Positions 44,572-55,780 of a stretch of 64,000 bases of DNA are shown piece by piece (positions within the stretch are counted from its first letter, which is position 1; each line of letters begins with the position of its first letter). A program made the position numbers and the translations under genes. The notes beneath the pieces are model-generated. The model did no database searches and was not told where the DNA came from. It was given only the letters and a program-made list of their open reading frames with translations. Origin of the DNA: Poa pratensis. Lineage: Eukaryota; Streptophyta; Magnoliopsida; Poales; Poaceae. The stretch covers positions 25,209,023 through 25,273,022 of the forward strand of contig CAMZMU010000111.1 in NCBI GenBank assembly GCA_947311845.1. The letters are read 5' to 3'.

Positions 44572-44658
44572 TACCTCTGCTCCTAAATATAAACATTTTG
44601 GTGTGCTAATTCAGCCTACCAAAACATTTTATAATATGTGACCGAGAAAGTAACATAT
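44572..44658. mobile_element. Stowaway-like miniature element (about 87 bp)
   Basis: CTCCTAAATATAAACATTTTGG on the left is matched in reverse by CCAAAACATTTTATAATATGT on the right. Confidence 0.6.
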
Positions 44659-44689
44659 ATGCATGGGTTCCAAATTATTGTGTTAAGCT

Positions 44690-45365
44690 TTTTTTTTTTT
44701 GCGAGGAAGTCGCAATTACATCAGCCAAAACTCTTATAGAAAAGCCCAGAAAACATAAAAAATACAACGAAGTCCTTCTGAGCTTCGGCGTCGTCGTCGA
44801 GCAGACCGCTGCGCCGGCGAAACCTGCCGCACCACCTCCGAAACCTTGGACTGGGAGGCTCCCCATCGCGACCAGGAAGGCGACGCTCCTCGGTACCTGA
44901 GCACCTTCACCCTGCGCGACAGACGGCAACACCATCCTGGCCAACTGCAACCGCAACTTCAAAGTCGTCAATCGCCGGATCCGCCACCTCTCGGACTCCG
45001 GCGAAGAGGAAACCCTCTCGAGCACTCCGTAGAGCCGCGAACGAGGGCGGGGCGGCAGATCCGCGGCGGAGCTCCACCGGAGCCGCACCAACGGAGGAGA
45101 AGACCACCGCCACCAAAAGCCACTCCGGCACCACCGCTACCTCCCAGCGCCGCCGGCTAGCACACCACCACGCACACCTAGGCTATGTACACACCGGGAT
45201 CTGTGGATTCCCCGTCCTCCCGCCGCCGAAGCGGCCGCCGGAGGGCGAGGGATCCGACGAATCACCGGCGGCGAGCTGGCGCACGCGGAGTCGCCCAAGA
45301 AAACGCCATTTTTCTACTGTAGATGGGGAAAGGGGAAGAGGTCCAAGCTCTCGTGGAGAAAGGAG
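44690..45365 (-). mobile_element. Non-LTR retroposon, GC-rich, 676 bp, with 18-bp target duplication
   Basis: The insert is flanked by the perfect 18-base duplication AAATTATTGTGTTAAGCT (44672-44689 and 45366-45383). It starts on this strand with a T-run (to 44700), so the element reads on the minus strand and ends in poly-A. Its body is GC-rich with several open but unrecognised frames. A LINE-type enzyme must have inserted it. It is either a shortened LINE, a SINE-like derivative or a copied transcript; I cannot tell which. Confidence 0.8.
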
Positions 45366-45659
45366 AAATTATTGTGTTAAGCTATAATTTATCAAAAGCA
45401 ATGTATTGACCTAGCTGTCTCTTCATGGAACTAGCTGTCTCTTAGCAGTAGTACGGAGGCTGCAGCTGTCCAGTTTCGGTTTATTTAGTGATGTGTGGTT
45501 AGCTCGTAGGGATTAATTCCTGCCATGTTGGCTTAAGCACGAACTGGATAATCACTTTGTAGTAAATCAGCATACTAAACAACTAGAAATTAGGAGCACA
45601 TTATTGTCGCCCTGCCTGACCTGGCTCCCTCAGGAACGGCCCTGGATGATGCATGGTCC

Positions 45660-45982
45660 GCGGACAGGGCAAGGGCAGATCAAATTAAGATCAAATTATC
45701 CATCTATCGTACGTATGCACTTGTCTCGGTGGATGAACACGCTCCATTAATAATCCACTGCGTCGTCTCAGAAGAAGCCATGCAGCGGCTTGAAAATAAA
45801 GCTACAGCTCAATCAGTTACTCTCGATGGATCGTGGGAACTGGGCGTCGACCAGTTGGCTAGCTGCGCGAGGTCGTCCTGCGCGCGCTGCCCACGACCTG
45901 CGTTCGAGCCTTGGCTCTGCGGTTGTGCCTGCAGATTTCTTCTTAATAAAAATCCGTGGAGGTTCCTCCCTCTGCTGGACTC

Positions 45983-46021
<39 letters not shown>

Positions 46022-46350
46022 CTCGATGGATCGTGGCATATAGAGAGCTAAAAGGTGAGCACGTAATTATCCAAATCCTGCTCATTTACTGTTCCCTGGG
46101 GGTAAGGATTTCGTCACTGCCGCGCACTTACGCACGCAGTAATTAATCGGTCATCATCAAGATCGGCGAGTATCTGTAGCAGCTGTATGCTCAGGTCCGG
46201 CCGACCATGGACGGCGGGTGGAGTTAGCCTATGCCTAATTGCCTATGCAATGTACGACAGAATCGGCACGCGATACGGCTGGCTGAGCGAGCAATCGATT
46301 GAACACGCGATCTAGCCTCTAGGAGGAAGAAGAAGAGGCCATTCTGTCTT
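45660..46350 (+). repeat. Block U, copy 4, interrupted by a SINE
   Basis: Landmarks are GGGCAGATCAAATTAAGATC, AAAGCTACAGCTCAATCAG, AGCTAAAAGGTGA, CGTAATTATCCAAATCC, CATTTACTGTTCCCTGGGGG, TAATTAATCGGTCATCATCA and GTAGCAGCTGTATGC. The SINE at 45837-46016 splits it. Confidence 0.75.
45837..46016 (+). mobile_element. SINE, 180 bp, tRNA-derived, with long T tail
   Basis: It is flanked by the perfect 20-base duplication TTACTCTCGATGGATCGTGG (45817-45836 and 46017-46036). An A-box-like TGGCTAGCTGCG (45856-45867) and a B-box-like CGTTCGAGCC (45901-45910) sit where an internal RNA polymerase III promoter belongs. The 3' end is a T-run of about 35 bases (45984-46018, the last two in the duplication). 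Length and T tail recall the Au SINE of grasses. Confidence 0.82.
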
Positions 46351-46754
46351 TTTGGATTTGGTGGGCTGCAACTTCTGGGCCTGCTGCACTACCCCTGGTC
46401 ATGCCGGACCAAGGCACCGGGCTGCAGCCCGGTCTGCCCGGGGTGCAGTCCCTATGACCTATGGCTAAACTGGCTCGAGAAAAAAGACATGCTAAGCACA
46501 TTACTTTTTTTCCCAGAAACATAGTACAGACGCAAGCCCTCACATGTACACATATACATTCATCATTATGAACGCGCGCGCGCTCTACACCTATGAGTAT
46601 CTTCGAAAGACTGAGTCGTTGGTTGAGTCTTAAAATTAACAAAGCCACCTCAATCGCCTTGCTATCGACGAGAATATCGTCTCCCACTGATTTCGCCCAG
46701 ACAAGTGTCAAATCTGGGTTTAGGGTACACCATCCAGGTACTTTCTTAAAAAAT
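46351..46754. other. Stretch without gene or recognised repeat
   Basis: No coding frame with a recognisable domain is visible. It links block U copy 4 to block Q copy 2. Confidence 0.4.
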
Positions 46755-47135
46755 TACAATGTGATTAATGAAAAATTTCAATGCGCTAGTACTACGTGCA
46801 ATCCTGTCGTGCACTAATTGAAAAGGCGTCTAAAGCGTAACCGACTTAACCTACCATGTCTCCCTCCCTCCATGCGTGCCCACCTAAACACTACTCCAGC
46901 TACCTAGTATAGTAGCACCATTCACGTACGAGCCGGCCGCCGGTGTCCTTGGCAGCAATCGCAGACATAGATTTGACTCCATTGATCCATTTGCTTAGCT
47001 CTACCGCCGTCGCGTCGCGTTATGGCGGATCGATCGAATTAAGGCTAGTAATAATAGTGATGTTACTCGTGTCCCTACTACTCACAAATCTCAGATGCAA
47101 AATAGCCAATGGCTGGCCTGCGCGCGGATCTACAG
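46755..47135 (+). repeat. Block Q, copy 2
   Basis: This is the paralogue of 15560-16045, without the Harbinger-like insertion found there. It contains AAAGCGTAACCGACTTAAC, GTCTCCCTCC, ATAGATTTGACTCC and TTGATCCATTTGCTTAGCTC. Confidence 0.75.
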
Positions 47136-47144
47136 TCGCTAGAG

Positions 47145-47790
47145 TACTCTACAAGTAATCATACAGGTTAATTAATTGTTAGTCCGGCAGTCCGGCTCCT
47201 TAAGTGTTTGCACAGTTTTAGCAGTACAGTACTCCTAACCATTCATTCATCTCGGCTAAGCTAAGCTGCCATAACTAATTAAGTACAACTAAGCATTAAC
47301 CTCGCCTCGGACGAATGTACTGTTCCGGTGCTTGCTCGTCGGCGCAGCACTGGGATCTTCTCAACTAAAGTACTCTTGGATCTCCACTTGCCTTTCTCCC
47401 TGTGATGTGACCTAGCTTACACAAAGCACTACAGTAATGCATGGGATGATTGCAGTTGCATGCATTATGCATAGGGGGATTCGGATTCGCTGACTTCGTG
47501 CTGGCTGACTTTGGCTGACTTTGAGTCGCTGACATGTGGACCCCACGCATGGTGGGTCACACGTGTCAGTGACTCAAAGTCACCTGACTTGGTGGTTTCC
47601 AAACTCAGCGAATCTGGATCCTGCATAGGGTCACTGGTGAAGGAGAACAATGACATATATTCTCGCGTGCATCTCCCAAAACTACCGGAATGGTATAGAA
47701 TATAAAAAAAAAAGAAGCAAAGAACATATTGTATATAAGGGCCGGTGATCCATGATGTCACTCCAATAAACTCGTATTAGGGTTTAGAGT
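47145..47790 (+). repeat. Block R, copy 2
   Basis: This is the paralogue of 35090-35500, enlarged here by the miniature element at 47477-47621. Its right part holds TATTCTCGCGTGCATCTCCC, AAGAACATAT and CATGATGTCACTCC. Confidence 0.75.
47477..47621. mobile_element. Mutator-type miniature element (145 bp) with 9-bp target duplication
   Basis: It is flanked by TGCATAGGG (47468-47476 and 47622-47630). The ends GGATTCGGATTCGCTGA and TCAGCGAATCTGGATCC are inverted, and the inversion continues imperfectly inward. A 9-bp duplication is the mark of Mutator-like elements. The paralogous site near 35250 lacks the insert. Confidence 0.82.
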
Positions 47791-47884
47791 TTAGGTATAA
47801 CGCTGGATAGGAGCGTGTACGTAGTGTAGTTTACGGAGGGATCCTTCTGTTTAAGCTTCATTGATTCCTTGGAAGCTACGACAG

Positions 47885-48141
47885 GGCTAGGGCAGATCCA
47901 ATTAAGATCAAATTATCTTCGCCTGCGTCTTGATCTGCTTCATGCATGCTTTACGTATCCATGGATCATTAATCCACAACTGCCGTCTCAGAAGGACGCA
48001 GCTAGCGGCGTGACAAAGCTACAGCTTAATTAGCTAGTTACTCGATGGATCCTGGCACACATACAGCTAAAAGGTGAACAAGTAATTATCCAAATCCGGC
48101 ACATTTACTGTTTCCTGGGGTAAAGATTTCATCGCTGCCAC
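47885..48141 (+). repeat. Block U, copy 5, cut by element E
   Basis: Landmarks are GGGCAGATCCAATTAAGATC, CTTCGCCTGCGTCTTGATCT, AAGCTACAGCTTAATTAG, GCTAAAAGGTGAACAAGTAA and CACATTTACTGTTTCCTGGG. It stops where the LTR of element E begins. The last five bases, GCCAC, should be the left target duplication of E. Confidence 0.78.
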
Positions 48142-49174
48142 TGTCGGGGGCTACCCCGAGGTAGGGTCATGGTGAGGAATAAACAGTGTCCAGGAGAGGA
48201 CTGAGATACATGGCAACCGAGATATCACGGTCTAGAAAAGGCCGAGGTACATTCCTGAAGTAATGCGGCATGTCTTGGCCAGAAGGGGCCGAGGCATAGA
48301 GCTGTGAGCCGAGGTAACGTCAGGCACAGAATTGGCCGAGTTAAGCTAACCGAGGTACGTGGACCGACATATGAATGTCGGTATCTCCTTGTCTTTTGCT
48401 GTGTGTAGGGACTCTCCGAGTTAAGGAGGAGAGGCAATCAAACATTCCGAGATATACATGCCGAGTTAAAAAGAAGAGGCGCAAAGTCAATGTCTCTATC
48501 ACGTCCTGCCTGATACGGGGGCGTGGCAGAGGATAAGCTGCAGAGGATAGGGATAAGCTGACCGACATGCTTATCTCTGTCACCAGGGGAGCAGAAGACG
48601 AGGTAACACTGGGCTCGAGGCACTGCGTGTCCCTGACAGAGGTCACAATGATGACCAAGAAGCTGACACATGCGTGCGTATCGGCGGGAGAGGGGGTCAT
48701 CATAATCTTGAGGTTGACTCGGAAGTGACAGCTACAGTGTCGGTTTTGGACTGTGGTGTTTGGATTTTAGTGGCAACACTGTAACTCGGTTACTGTAACT
48801 CGGCTACAGTAGGTCGGTTACTGAAACTCGGTCTAGCCTATAAATAGGCTCCCACCCCCTCCTACGTGAGGGACGGTGCCCTGAGAGATCTTTTCCCTCA
48901 TAGCTAGTTTCTTCCTCCTTGAGAACTTGGCAACAGCTGAGTGCATATAGCTCAAGGAGCACCATTGTATTTGTGAGTTCCCAGTATATCGAGATAGACA
49001 GGCAGGAGTAGGGGTTTTACCTCCTCACGAGGGCCCTGAACCTGGGTAGTTATTGCGTGTGCTTCACCATTTCCGTGTGCGCTCTTCAGCGCGCTAGCCC
49101 TCCACGGTATCACCAGCGTCCATCGGCCCCAACATAAGCCATCCTATGGCATCTGCCGTGTTCACACCACGACA
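48142..49174 (+). repeat. Element E 5' LTR (1033 bp)
   Basis: It begins TGTCGGGGGCTACCCCGAGG and ends CACCACGACA. U3 carries a run of related units built on CTGTAACTCGGTTA (48776-48832) just upstream of the TATA box, a possible enhancer. Confidence 0.88.
48839..48846 (+). promoter_or_regulatory. TATA box of the element E LTR
   Basis: TATAAATA follows the repeated CTCGGTTA motifs, so transcription would start some 30 bases downstream, near 48870. Confidence 0.65.
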
Positions 49175-49176
49175 GT

Positions 49177-49195
49177 TGGCGCCCACCGTGGGGCT
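49177..49195 (+). other. Element E primer binding site (tRNA-Lys type)
   Basis: TGGCGCCCACCGTGGGGCT begins two bases after the LTR. It fits the 3' end of plant tRNA-Lys and differs from the tRNA-Asp-type sites of A, B, C, D and F. Confidence 0.7.
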
Positions 49196-51322
49196 GACAG
49201 AGGCGCTGGCTGGTGTGTTCATCCGGACGGGTTCCATCATCGCCTCGGGCGAGCGCGTGGTTTGTGGCCTTGTCCACAGACTCGGCTCGCTGAACTTCAT
49301 CAGCGACAACGCGGGCTGCTTCGGCAGCAAGCCGCTGCCGAGGAACGGCTGCCTCGTCAATTTCGGCACGTTCGAGGTCTACGTCGCCACCGAATTTGTA
49401 TGCAAGTACCCCGAGCAGGTGCTTGTAGCAGAGGATCCCCCTGCTATCTGCGTGGCTCGTGGCCGGCATGTCGCCCGTCTCGGGAGTTGCGCAGAGGTCA
49501 TGATGACAGGGCCAGTGGGTGGTGCTGGCAGGGGCAATGCCGGTGGTCCCGCTGGCAAAGCCGCCAGAACGGCAAAGCCTCCGCTGGAAGGTGATGGGCA
49601 CCTTCGAGACCAGGCTGGTGCATCGCAAGTGTCGGTCAAGCCTGCTCCCCTTGAGGCGTTGATAGAGAAGTTGGCTGTGCCGGTGGTTACCAGGGCAGAT
49701 GCTGCCCAGACAGCAGCCGAGTTAGAGGTACAGCGGCAGAAGCTGCATCAAGAGGCCATTGAGGTGGCCGAGATCAGGAGAGATTTCGGGATAACCCTCC
49801 GTGAGTATAACCAAGCTCATGGTTTTACCCCCATAGCTACTCACCCCAAGCGCTTAGATGAAGTGCGCCAGAGGGGCAGAGACCTCAATGCCGAGATTGA
49901 GCGAGATGGTAAATCAAGTTCTGGTAGAACTCCTAGCCTTGTCTCGGTTGAGAAGCCTATGTATAGTTCTCCTGCTAAAACTCTTAGAGCTGTCGAGGCA
50001 GCTAGAGCCGAGTTATCTGGTCTATCCGGAGAAGCTCGGCGTAAGCAACAAGACCGAGTTAATGAGCTAGTGAGTGTTGCAGTGCGGCAGAATGAAACTT
50101 GCCTCAAGGGCAACACAGCTGCAGGTGGGTCCGGGTTGGTTCATTCGGCTAGAGGAGCGTCCAAGGGACAAGCTTCATCACCGCATGTCGGTGGAAGCCG
50201 TGACCGGAGTGTAAACTCTGGTAGAAACAAACAAATGCAGACGTATGACCCGGCACAGGCCGGAAAACATATAGTTGTGCAGGGCAGTGTTGGCCGGGGT
50301 AAGAGTTATCCCGGTGCGGGTAATCCCGGTGTTGGGAGAGGTAACTCGGCTGGCCGAGGTAATCCACCTCGGTATCCGATGCAAAGTCAGCCTCGGCAGG
50401 AGCAGAATGGTGGGCATCTGCAGCAGCCACAAGGTGCTGGCCATATGGCCAATCGTTATGATGATGGTTACTCGGCTATGGAGAGAGCTGGGTATCCGAG
50501 ATATGAGAGTGCACTGGGATCTCGGTTGGGACCTCGTCAGTTGTCCGCGAATGATGCGCGGTACAAGTTGGACAGAATTTATATGTCGGAGATGCTGGAA
50601 GATCAAGGTCCACCCGGCCCTGCGTGCTTTGGATCTCGAATCATGAAGGATCCACCGGTGCCTCACTTTCAGTTGAACTGAGGTGCAAAGAAATATGACG
50701 GCAGCACTAAGCCGGAAGATTGGCTGACAGATTATCTGGCGGCAGTGCATATTGCGGGGGGAAACCGACGCTGGGCGGTGAGATATATCCCGCAAATGTT
50801 GGAAGGGCCAGCGCGGATCTGGCTAAACAACTTGCGGGAGGACAGTGTGGATTGTTGGCTTGACTTTGAAGAAGCCTTTGTTAGCAACTTTTCCAGCACG
50901 TACAAGAGGCCCAATCGCCCTCAGCAGCTTGCCATGTGCAGGCAGAGAAATGATGAGAATGACCGAGATTACTTAACTCGGTGGAGTACTATTCGCAATT
51001 CCTGCGAAGGAGTTGTTGAAGCGCAGACCATCTCGTGGTTTGCTCAGGGATGCCGGCATGGCTCCATGCTGTGGCAGAAGCTGCAGAGAGAAATGCCAGC
51101 CACTTTGGCTGAAACAATCCGGATTGCGGATAGCTACGCGTTGGGTGATCCAATGCAGCCCATGTTGAACTCGGTGGAACCGAGTAAAAGATACTCCGGT
51201 AACACTGGACCCTCCAGGCGAAGTGACCACCAGGATTACGGGGTCAAGAGAAGAGAGGACCGGCCGGATCATCGGTATGGTTCGAATCAAGTTGCAGCTG
51301 TTAATCAAGAGCAGCCAGATGC
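49196..51322 (+). pseudogene. Element E gag, 5' part, with an in-frame stop
   Basis: One reading frame runs open from inside the LTR to the TGA at 50679-50681, then on in the same frame to the insertion point of F. The start codon is uncertain; no ATG just after the primer site stands out. The first part is of low complexity and rich in Gly, Arg and Ala. The part after the stop (about 50690-51100) is the capsid-like gag domain, with WLTDYLAAVHIAGGNRRWAV, PARIWLNNL and FEEAFVSNFSSTYKRP. Such a domain forms the particle that packages the RNA. The stop falls upstream of the capsid part, so this copy makes no complete gag. Element F interrupts the gene after 51322. Confidence 0.8.
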
Positions 51323-52707
51323 TGATAACCCACAAGTATAGGGGATCGCAACAGTCTTCGAGGGAAGTAAAACCCAAATTTATTGATTCGACACAAGGGG
51401 AGCCAAAGAATATTTATAAGCCTTGACAGATGAATTGTCAGTTCAGCTGCACCTGGAAGTGGACTTGCTCGACACAGATTATCAGTAGCAACAGTTTTAT
51501 GACAGCAGCAGTAGTGAAATAATAGCAGCAGTAAAATAAAGACAGCAGTAATAATTGCAGTAGACAGCAGGATTAAAATACTGTAGGCATAGGGATGGAT
51601 GAACGGGCGCTGCATGGATGAGATAGTTCATGTAATAAACATTCATAGGGCAATTGCAGATAAATGATAATAAGGTATCCAAGTAATAATCAATCATAAG
51701 CATGTGTTCCGTATTTAGTCGTACGTGCTCGCAATGAGAAACTTGCACAACATCTTTTGTCCTACCAGCCCGTTTGCAGCGGGGCCTCAAGGGAAACTAC
51801 TGGTAATTAAGGTGCTCCTTTTAATAAAGCACCGGAGCAAAGCATTAACACTCCGTGAACACATGTGATCCTCACGTCAAAACCATCCCCTCCGGTTATC
51901 CCAATTGCTGTCACTTTGGGGCCTCGGGTTCCGGACAATAACGTGTGTATACAACTTGTAGATATGATCCAAAACAATAATTATCATCATGATTCAATAA
52001 CATGTTCAGATCTGAATCATGGCACTCGGGCCCTAAGTGACAAGCATTAAGCATAACAAGTTGCAACAATGACATAAAGTACTACCGATGGATACTAGGC
52101 ACCATGCCCTAACAAATCTCACAACTATTACATGAATGATCTCATCCAATCCCTACCATCCCCTCAGCCTACAGCGGGGAATTACTCACACATGGATGGG
52201 GGAATCATGGATGGTCGATGGAGAGGCGGCGGTGATGATGATGGCGATGATCTCCTCCAATTCCCCGTCCCGGCAGGGTGCCAGAACGGAGTTTCTGATC
52301 CCCGAAATAGGGTTTTCGATGGCGGCGGAGCTCTGGATGTTTTCTGGAAAAAGCGAACCCCCCGAAGTTTTTAGGTCAAGGCCTTATGTAGTCCAAAGGG
52401 AGAGCTGGGGGCCACACAGGGGGCCACACCACCCCTGGGCGCGGCCAAGGGCCAACCGCGCCCTGGGTGCGTGTGGGCCCTGTGCCCCCTCTTCTCGTCT
52501 TCTGGCTCCGTGGGTCTTCTGGAAAAATAGAATTTCTGGAATTTTTCTGGAATTTTCCTGAAACTTTGACTTTCTGCACAAAAAAAGACACCAAGGCAAT
52601 TCTGCTGAAAACAGCGTTAGTCCGTGTTAGTTGCATTCAAATCACACAAATTAGAGGAAAACAATAGCAAAAGTGTTCGGAAAAGTAGATACGTTTTGGA
52701 CGTATCA
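51323..52707 (-). repeat. Element F 3' LTR (1385 bp)
   Basis: On the minus strand it begins TGATACGTCC at 52707 and ends at 51323. On the plus strand the purine tract before it reads CTCCCCCCAAGCTT (52710-52723), so the polypurine tract on the element strand is AAGCTTGGGGGGAG. Confidence 0.92.
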
Positions 52708-54730
52708 ACTCCCCCCAAGCTTAGCTTTTGCTTGTCCTCAAGCAATTCAGTTAACAACTGAACGATAAAAAAAACTTTTACGAACACATTTGCTTCATAT
52801 GATGTATACATACTTACTATATGATCAATACTTAGCAATTCATAATAGGAACCATGCAAATAATGACACCTAGTAGTTATGCAAATCATGAAAAGATACC
52901 AAAGTACTAAGAATGAATAACATAGCATATCTATCCACAAGAATTGCAATGTTCGTAAAAAGATATGACAAAGTGGTATCTCGCTTGCCTTTGTTTGAAG
53001 GGCAAAACATAAATGCCAAGGCACCTCTGAAGTTCAAGTGAAGACTAGATATAAAGATATCAAAGATAAGAGTATCATAGTTATACCTCAATTAATCGTA
53101 TTCTGGGACAAGCACATTACACTAAGAACGACAGTTATGCTCTCGAAGAGGTGCTCAAAGAAAGGTGGTGACTCAACATAAAAATAAAAGATTGGCCCTT
53201 CGCAGAGGGAAGCAGGGATTAACACGTGCTAGAGCTTTTTATTTTAAAACAGAGATAAAAAGTTTTGAGAGGTGTTTGTTAATTGTCAACGAATGGTAGC
53301 GGGTGAGAACATATTCTACCTGTCAAACGGACTTTTAAGAGCGGCTCCCATGAGGACGTTATTTCTACCAGCAAGGCAGATCATCCCTTTTCTCTTTGGT
53401 TTACACACATGCAGGTATTTCACTGTTTGTCATTGCTTACTGATGAATCAGGGCAAAAGTGTGAAGAGAATTAATGGTTAAAGTTGTAATTAATTGGGAC
53501 TGGGCACCCCGTTGCCAGCTCTTTTTGCAAAATTAGGATAAGCGGATGTATATGCCGCTAGTCCAGGTGTAAAAGTCCATTTGACAAAGAATAAAGAATA
53601 ACCACACTAATTCCTCATGAGCTAGTAAACATTGACACAAAAAGGGAAATATTTTGAAGTTTTAAAGGTAGCACATGCAAATTTACTTGGAATGGCTTGA
53701 AATACCATGCATAGGAATTTTTGGTGGACTCTTTGGGATAACTTGGTTTAAAGGATTTGGATGCACGAGCAGCATTCCCGCTCAGTACAAGTGAAGGCTA
53801 GCAATAGACTGGGAAGCGACAACCACGAGAGCGATAACGGTCATAATCATGCTTGCGACAAAATAAAATTAACGGAGGCATAAAGATGATACTAAAACTC
53901 TGAGGCAAAATAGATCATCAAGGCTTAATTGACTTTATTTTTCAGTCATAACATGTGTGAGCATGTGCCAAGTCGAATCAAGTGAATTATTCAGAGGAGG
54001 ATACCATCCTGCCATACCGTTTTACGAATAGAACAATGCATGTAATATCTATATGACATGTTATCCTATTAGCAATTTGGTACAGGTCATAAGAAGACAT
54101 GAACTACTAAGCAATCATTAAATAACATAACCACTACCATGATAGCTAAGTGTTCACATGAGTAGGTATATTTACAAAAATGAAAAACAAATAGAGTTCA
54201 TACCAGCCTTTTACCACATCCGGTTGTCGTAAATCGTCATTATTGCTTTTCACTTGTGTGGCTTGAATGATGTGAAATGATAACCAAGCCCAAGTGGAAC
54301 CACGGAAATTTTTGAACTCCTGAAACAACTATACAAAACAGCAGAAGAACAACAAATATTTTTGGGTTTTCGATTTAAAGCAAGCATAGAAAGAAACAAG
54401 CAAACAAAGCAAAATCTTTTTGGATTTTTGAATAACAAACAAATGAAAAATAAAGTAAACTAGCACTACAAATTCAAAAACAAGAGAAATAAAGGAAATA
54501 TTTTTGGTCTTTTGGTGTTTTGCGAAAATAAAATGAACAAGAAACAAAAGCGAAAAGAAAAAGAAACAAACTAAAACATGGATATACAAAGTACCGACAT
54601 GATATGAATATGATAAAATGAGTGAGCTTCGGCATACCTCCCCCAAGCTTAGGCTTTTGGCCTAAGTGGGAGACATCATCCCCATGGCCCAGAACTCCAT
54701 CCAGGCGGATCATACCTAGCGTGATCATAA
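52708..54730 (-). other. Element F 3' noncoding region
   Basis: No credible ORF is seen. The part 53125-53820 matches, in reverse, 29800-30620 of element D. The sequence from 54320 to 54660 is an A-rich run with many AAACAAGC-like words. Confidence 0.7.
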
Positions 54731-55780
54731 TCAGGATCCTGTGAAGAAGAAGCCTGAAGCTCCATAATCAGGATACTGGTGTGAAGAGCTCGCAGTGTCG
54801 AAGGGCTGAATGAAGTCCTCCTCAGGACCCCTTCCCTCGCTATCCGCATGAAGGCCATGCTCCTCCATGTATGCATCAAGGTCACCCTCCGAGAATGACC
54901 ATCCTTGCCTGACATCAAGGTTAAACAAAAGAGGCGCAGGCAAACAGACTATGCGTTCATAGGTTTTAGTTCTCCACCTGATCTTTTAACAAAAACCAAT
55001 TCATAGATAGATTATCAATGGTGGACCAGCGAGAAACAAAATGGTGGCTAATCATAGAGTTAAGATCAAGTCTTTCAATGGGAAGCTGAATATCAAATGA
55101 TGTGGTCCTACACCATGCATGGCTAATAAACGAGAAGCAATGAGACCACCACAAACCCCTCCTTTTTCACGGTTAGTGGAGAGACGAAATGCAATCATAG
55201 CTCCCAAGTTATAAGTTCTATCACATCTTAAGGCAGCAGAAAGAAATGCCAAATCATAAACAGATAATTTACTTGCATTCTTCTAGCTAGAACACATTTG
55301 CTAATGTAGTAGGCAAAATATCGAATAGATGGGAGTTGGATGTTTCGAATTTTACCATCTTCGGCTGTAAAACCTCTCCCTTGGCAAATCTCTGAGTAAA
55401 GGTCTTGTAAATACTTTGGTTGACCTCTAATCCTCTCATGAGATCCCCAATGTGGTACCTTAATAGCTGCACAAAAATCATGAAGAGACAAATCTACAGC
55501 TTTATTATAGATATTATAATGAACCATGGGGTAGGCAAGTTCCAACTAAATCTAAAACTTTGAACCACTGACATAGTCAGCTTTACATATTGATGTGGTT
55601 CATCAGAAACAAAGTGTTCCAACCCTGCATTAGAGATTAAAGTGTGGAAATCATGCAAGATTCCTGCAGCATTCATAAATTCATAGCATGGATAAATAGA
55701 AGGAAACACAGAGTCTTCACGGTTGACCCCATGACCTCTGATACTTCCAATTCTTCATAATTAAGCTGGTTTCCAACCAT
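54731..55780 (-). pseudogene. ATHILA ORF1-like gene, frameshifted
   Basis: Pieces of one protein follow each other on the minus strand but lie in different frames. It starts MVGNQLNYEELEVSE near 55780. Next comes FMNAAGILHDFHTLISNAG (about 55670-55610), then IYNKAVDLSLHDFCAAIKVP (about 55520-55460), then AALRCDRTYNLGAMIAFRL (about 55240-55180), and an acidic tail to 54731. This order and style recall the ATHILA ORF1-like protein found in grass Athila elements; the function is unknown. At least three frameshifts keep it from being read as one protein. It lies downstream of gag and protease, where Athila elements carry an extra gene after pol. Confidence 0.6.
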
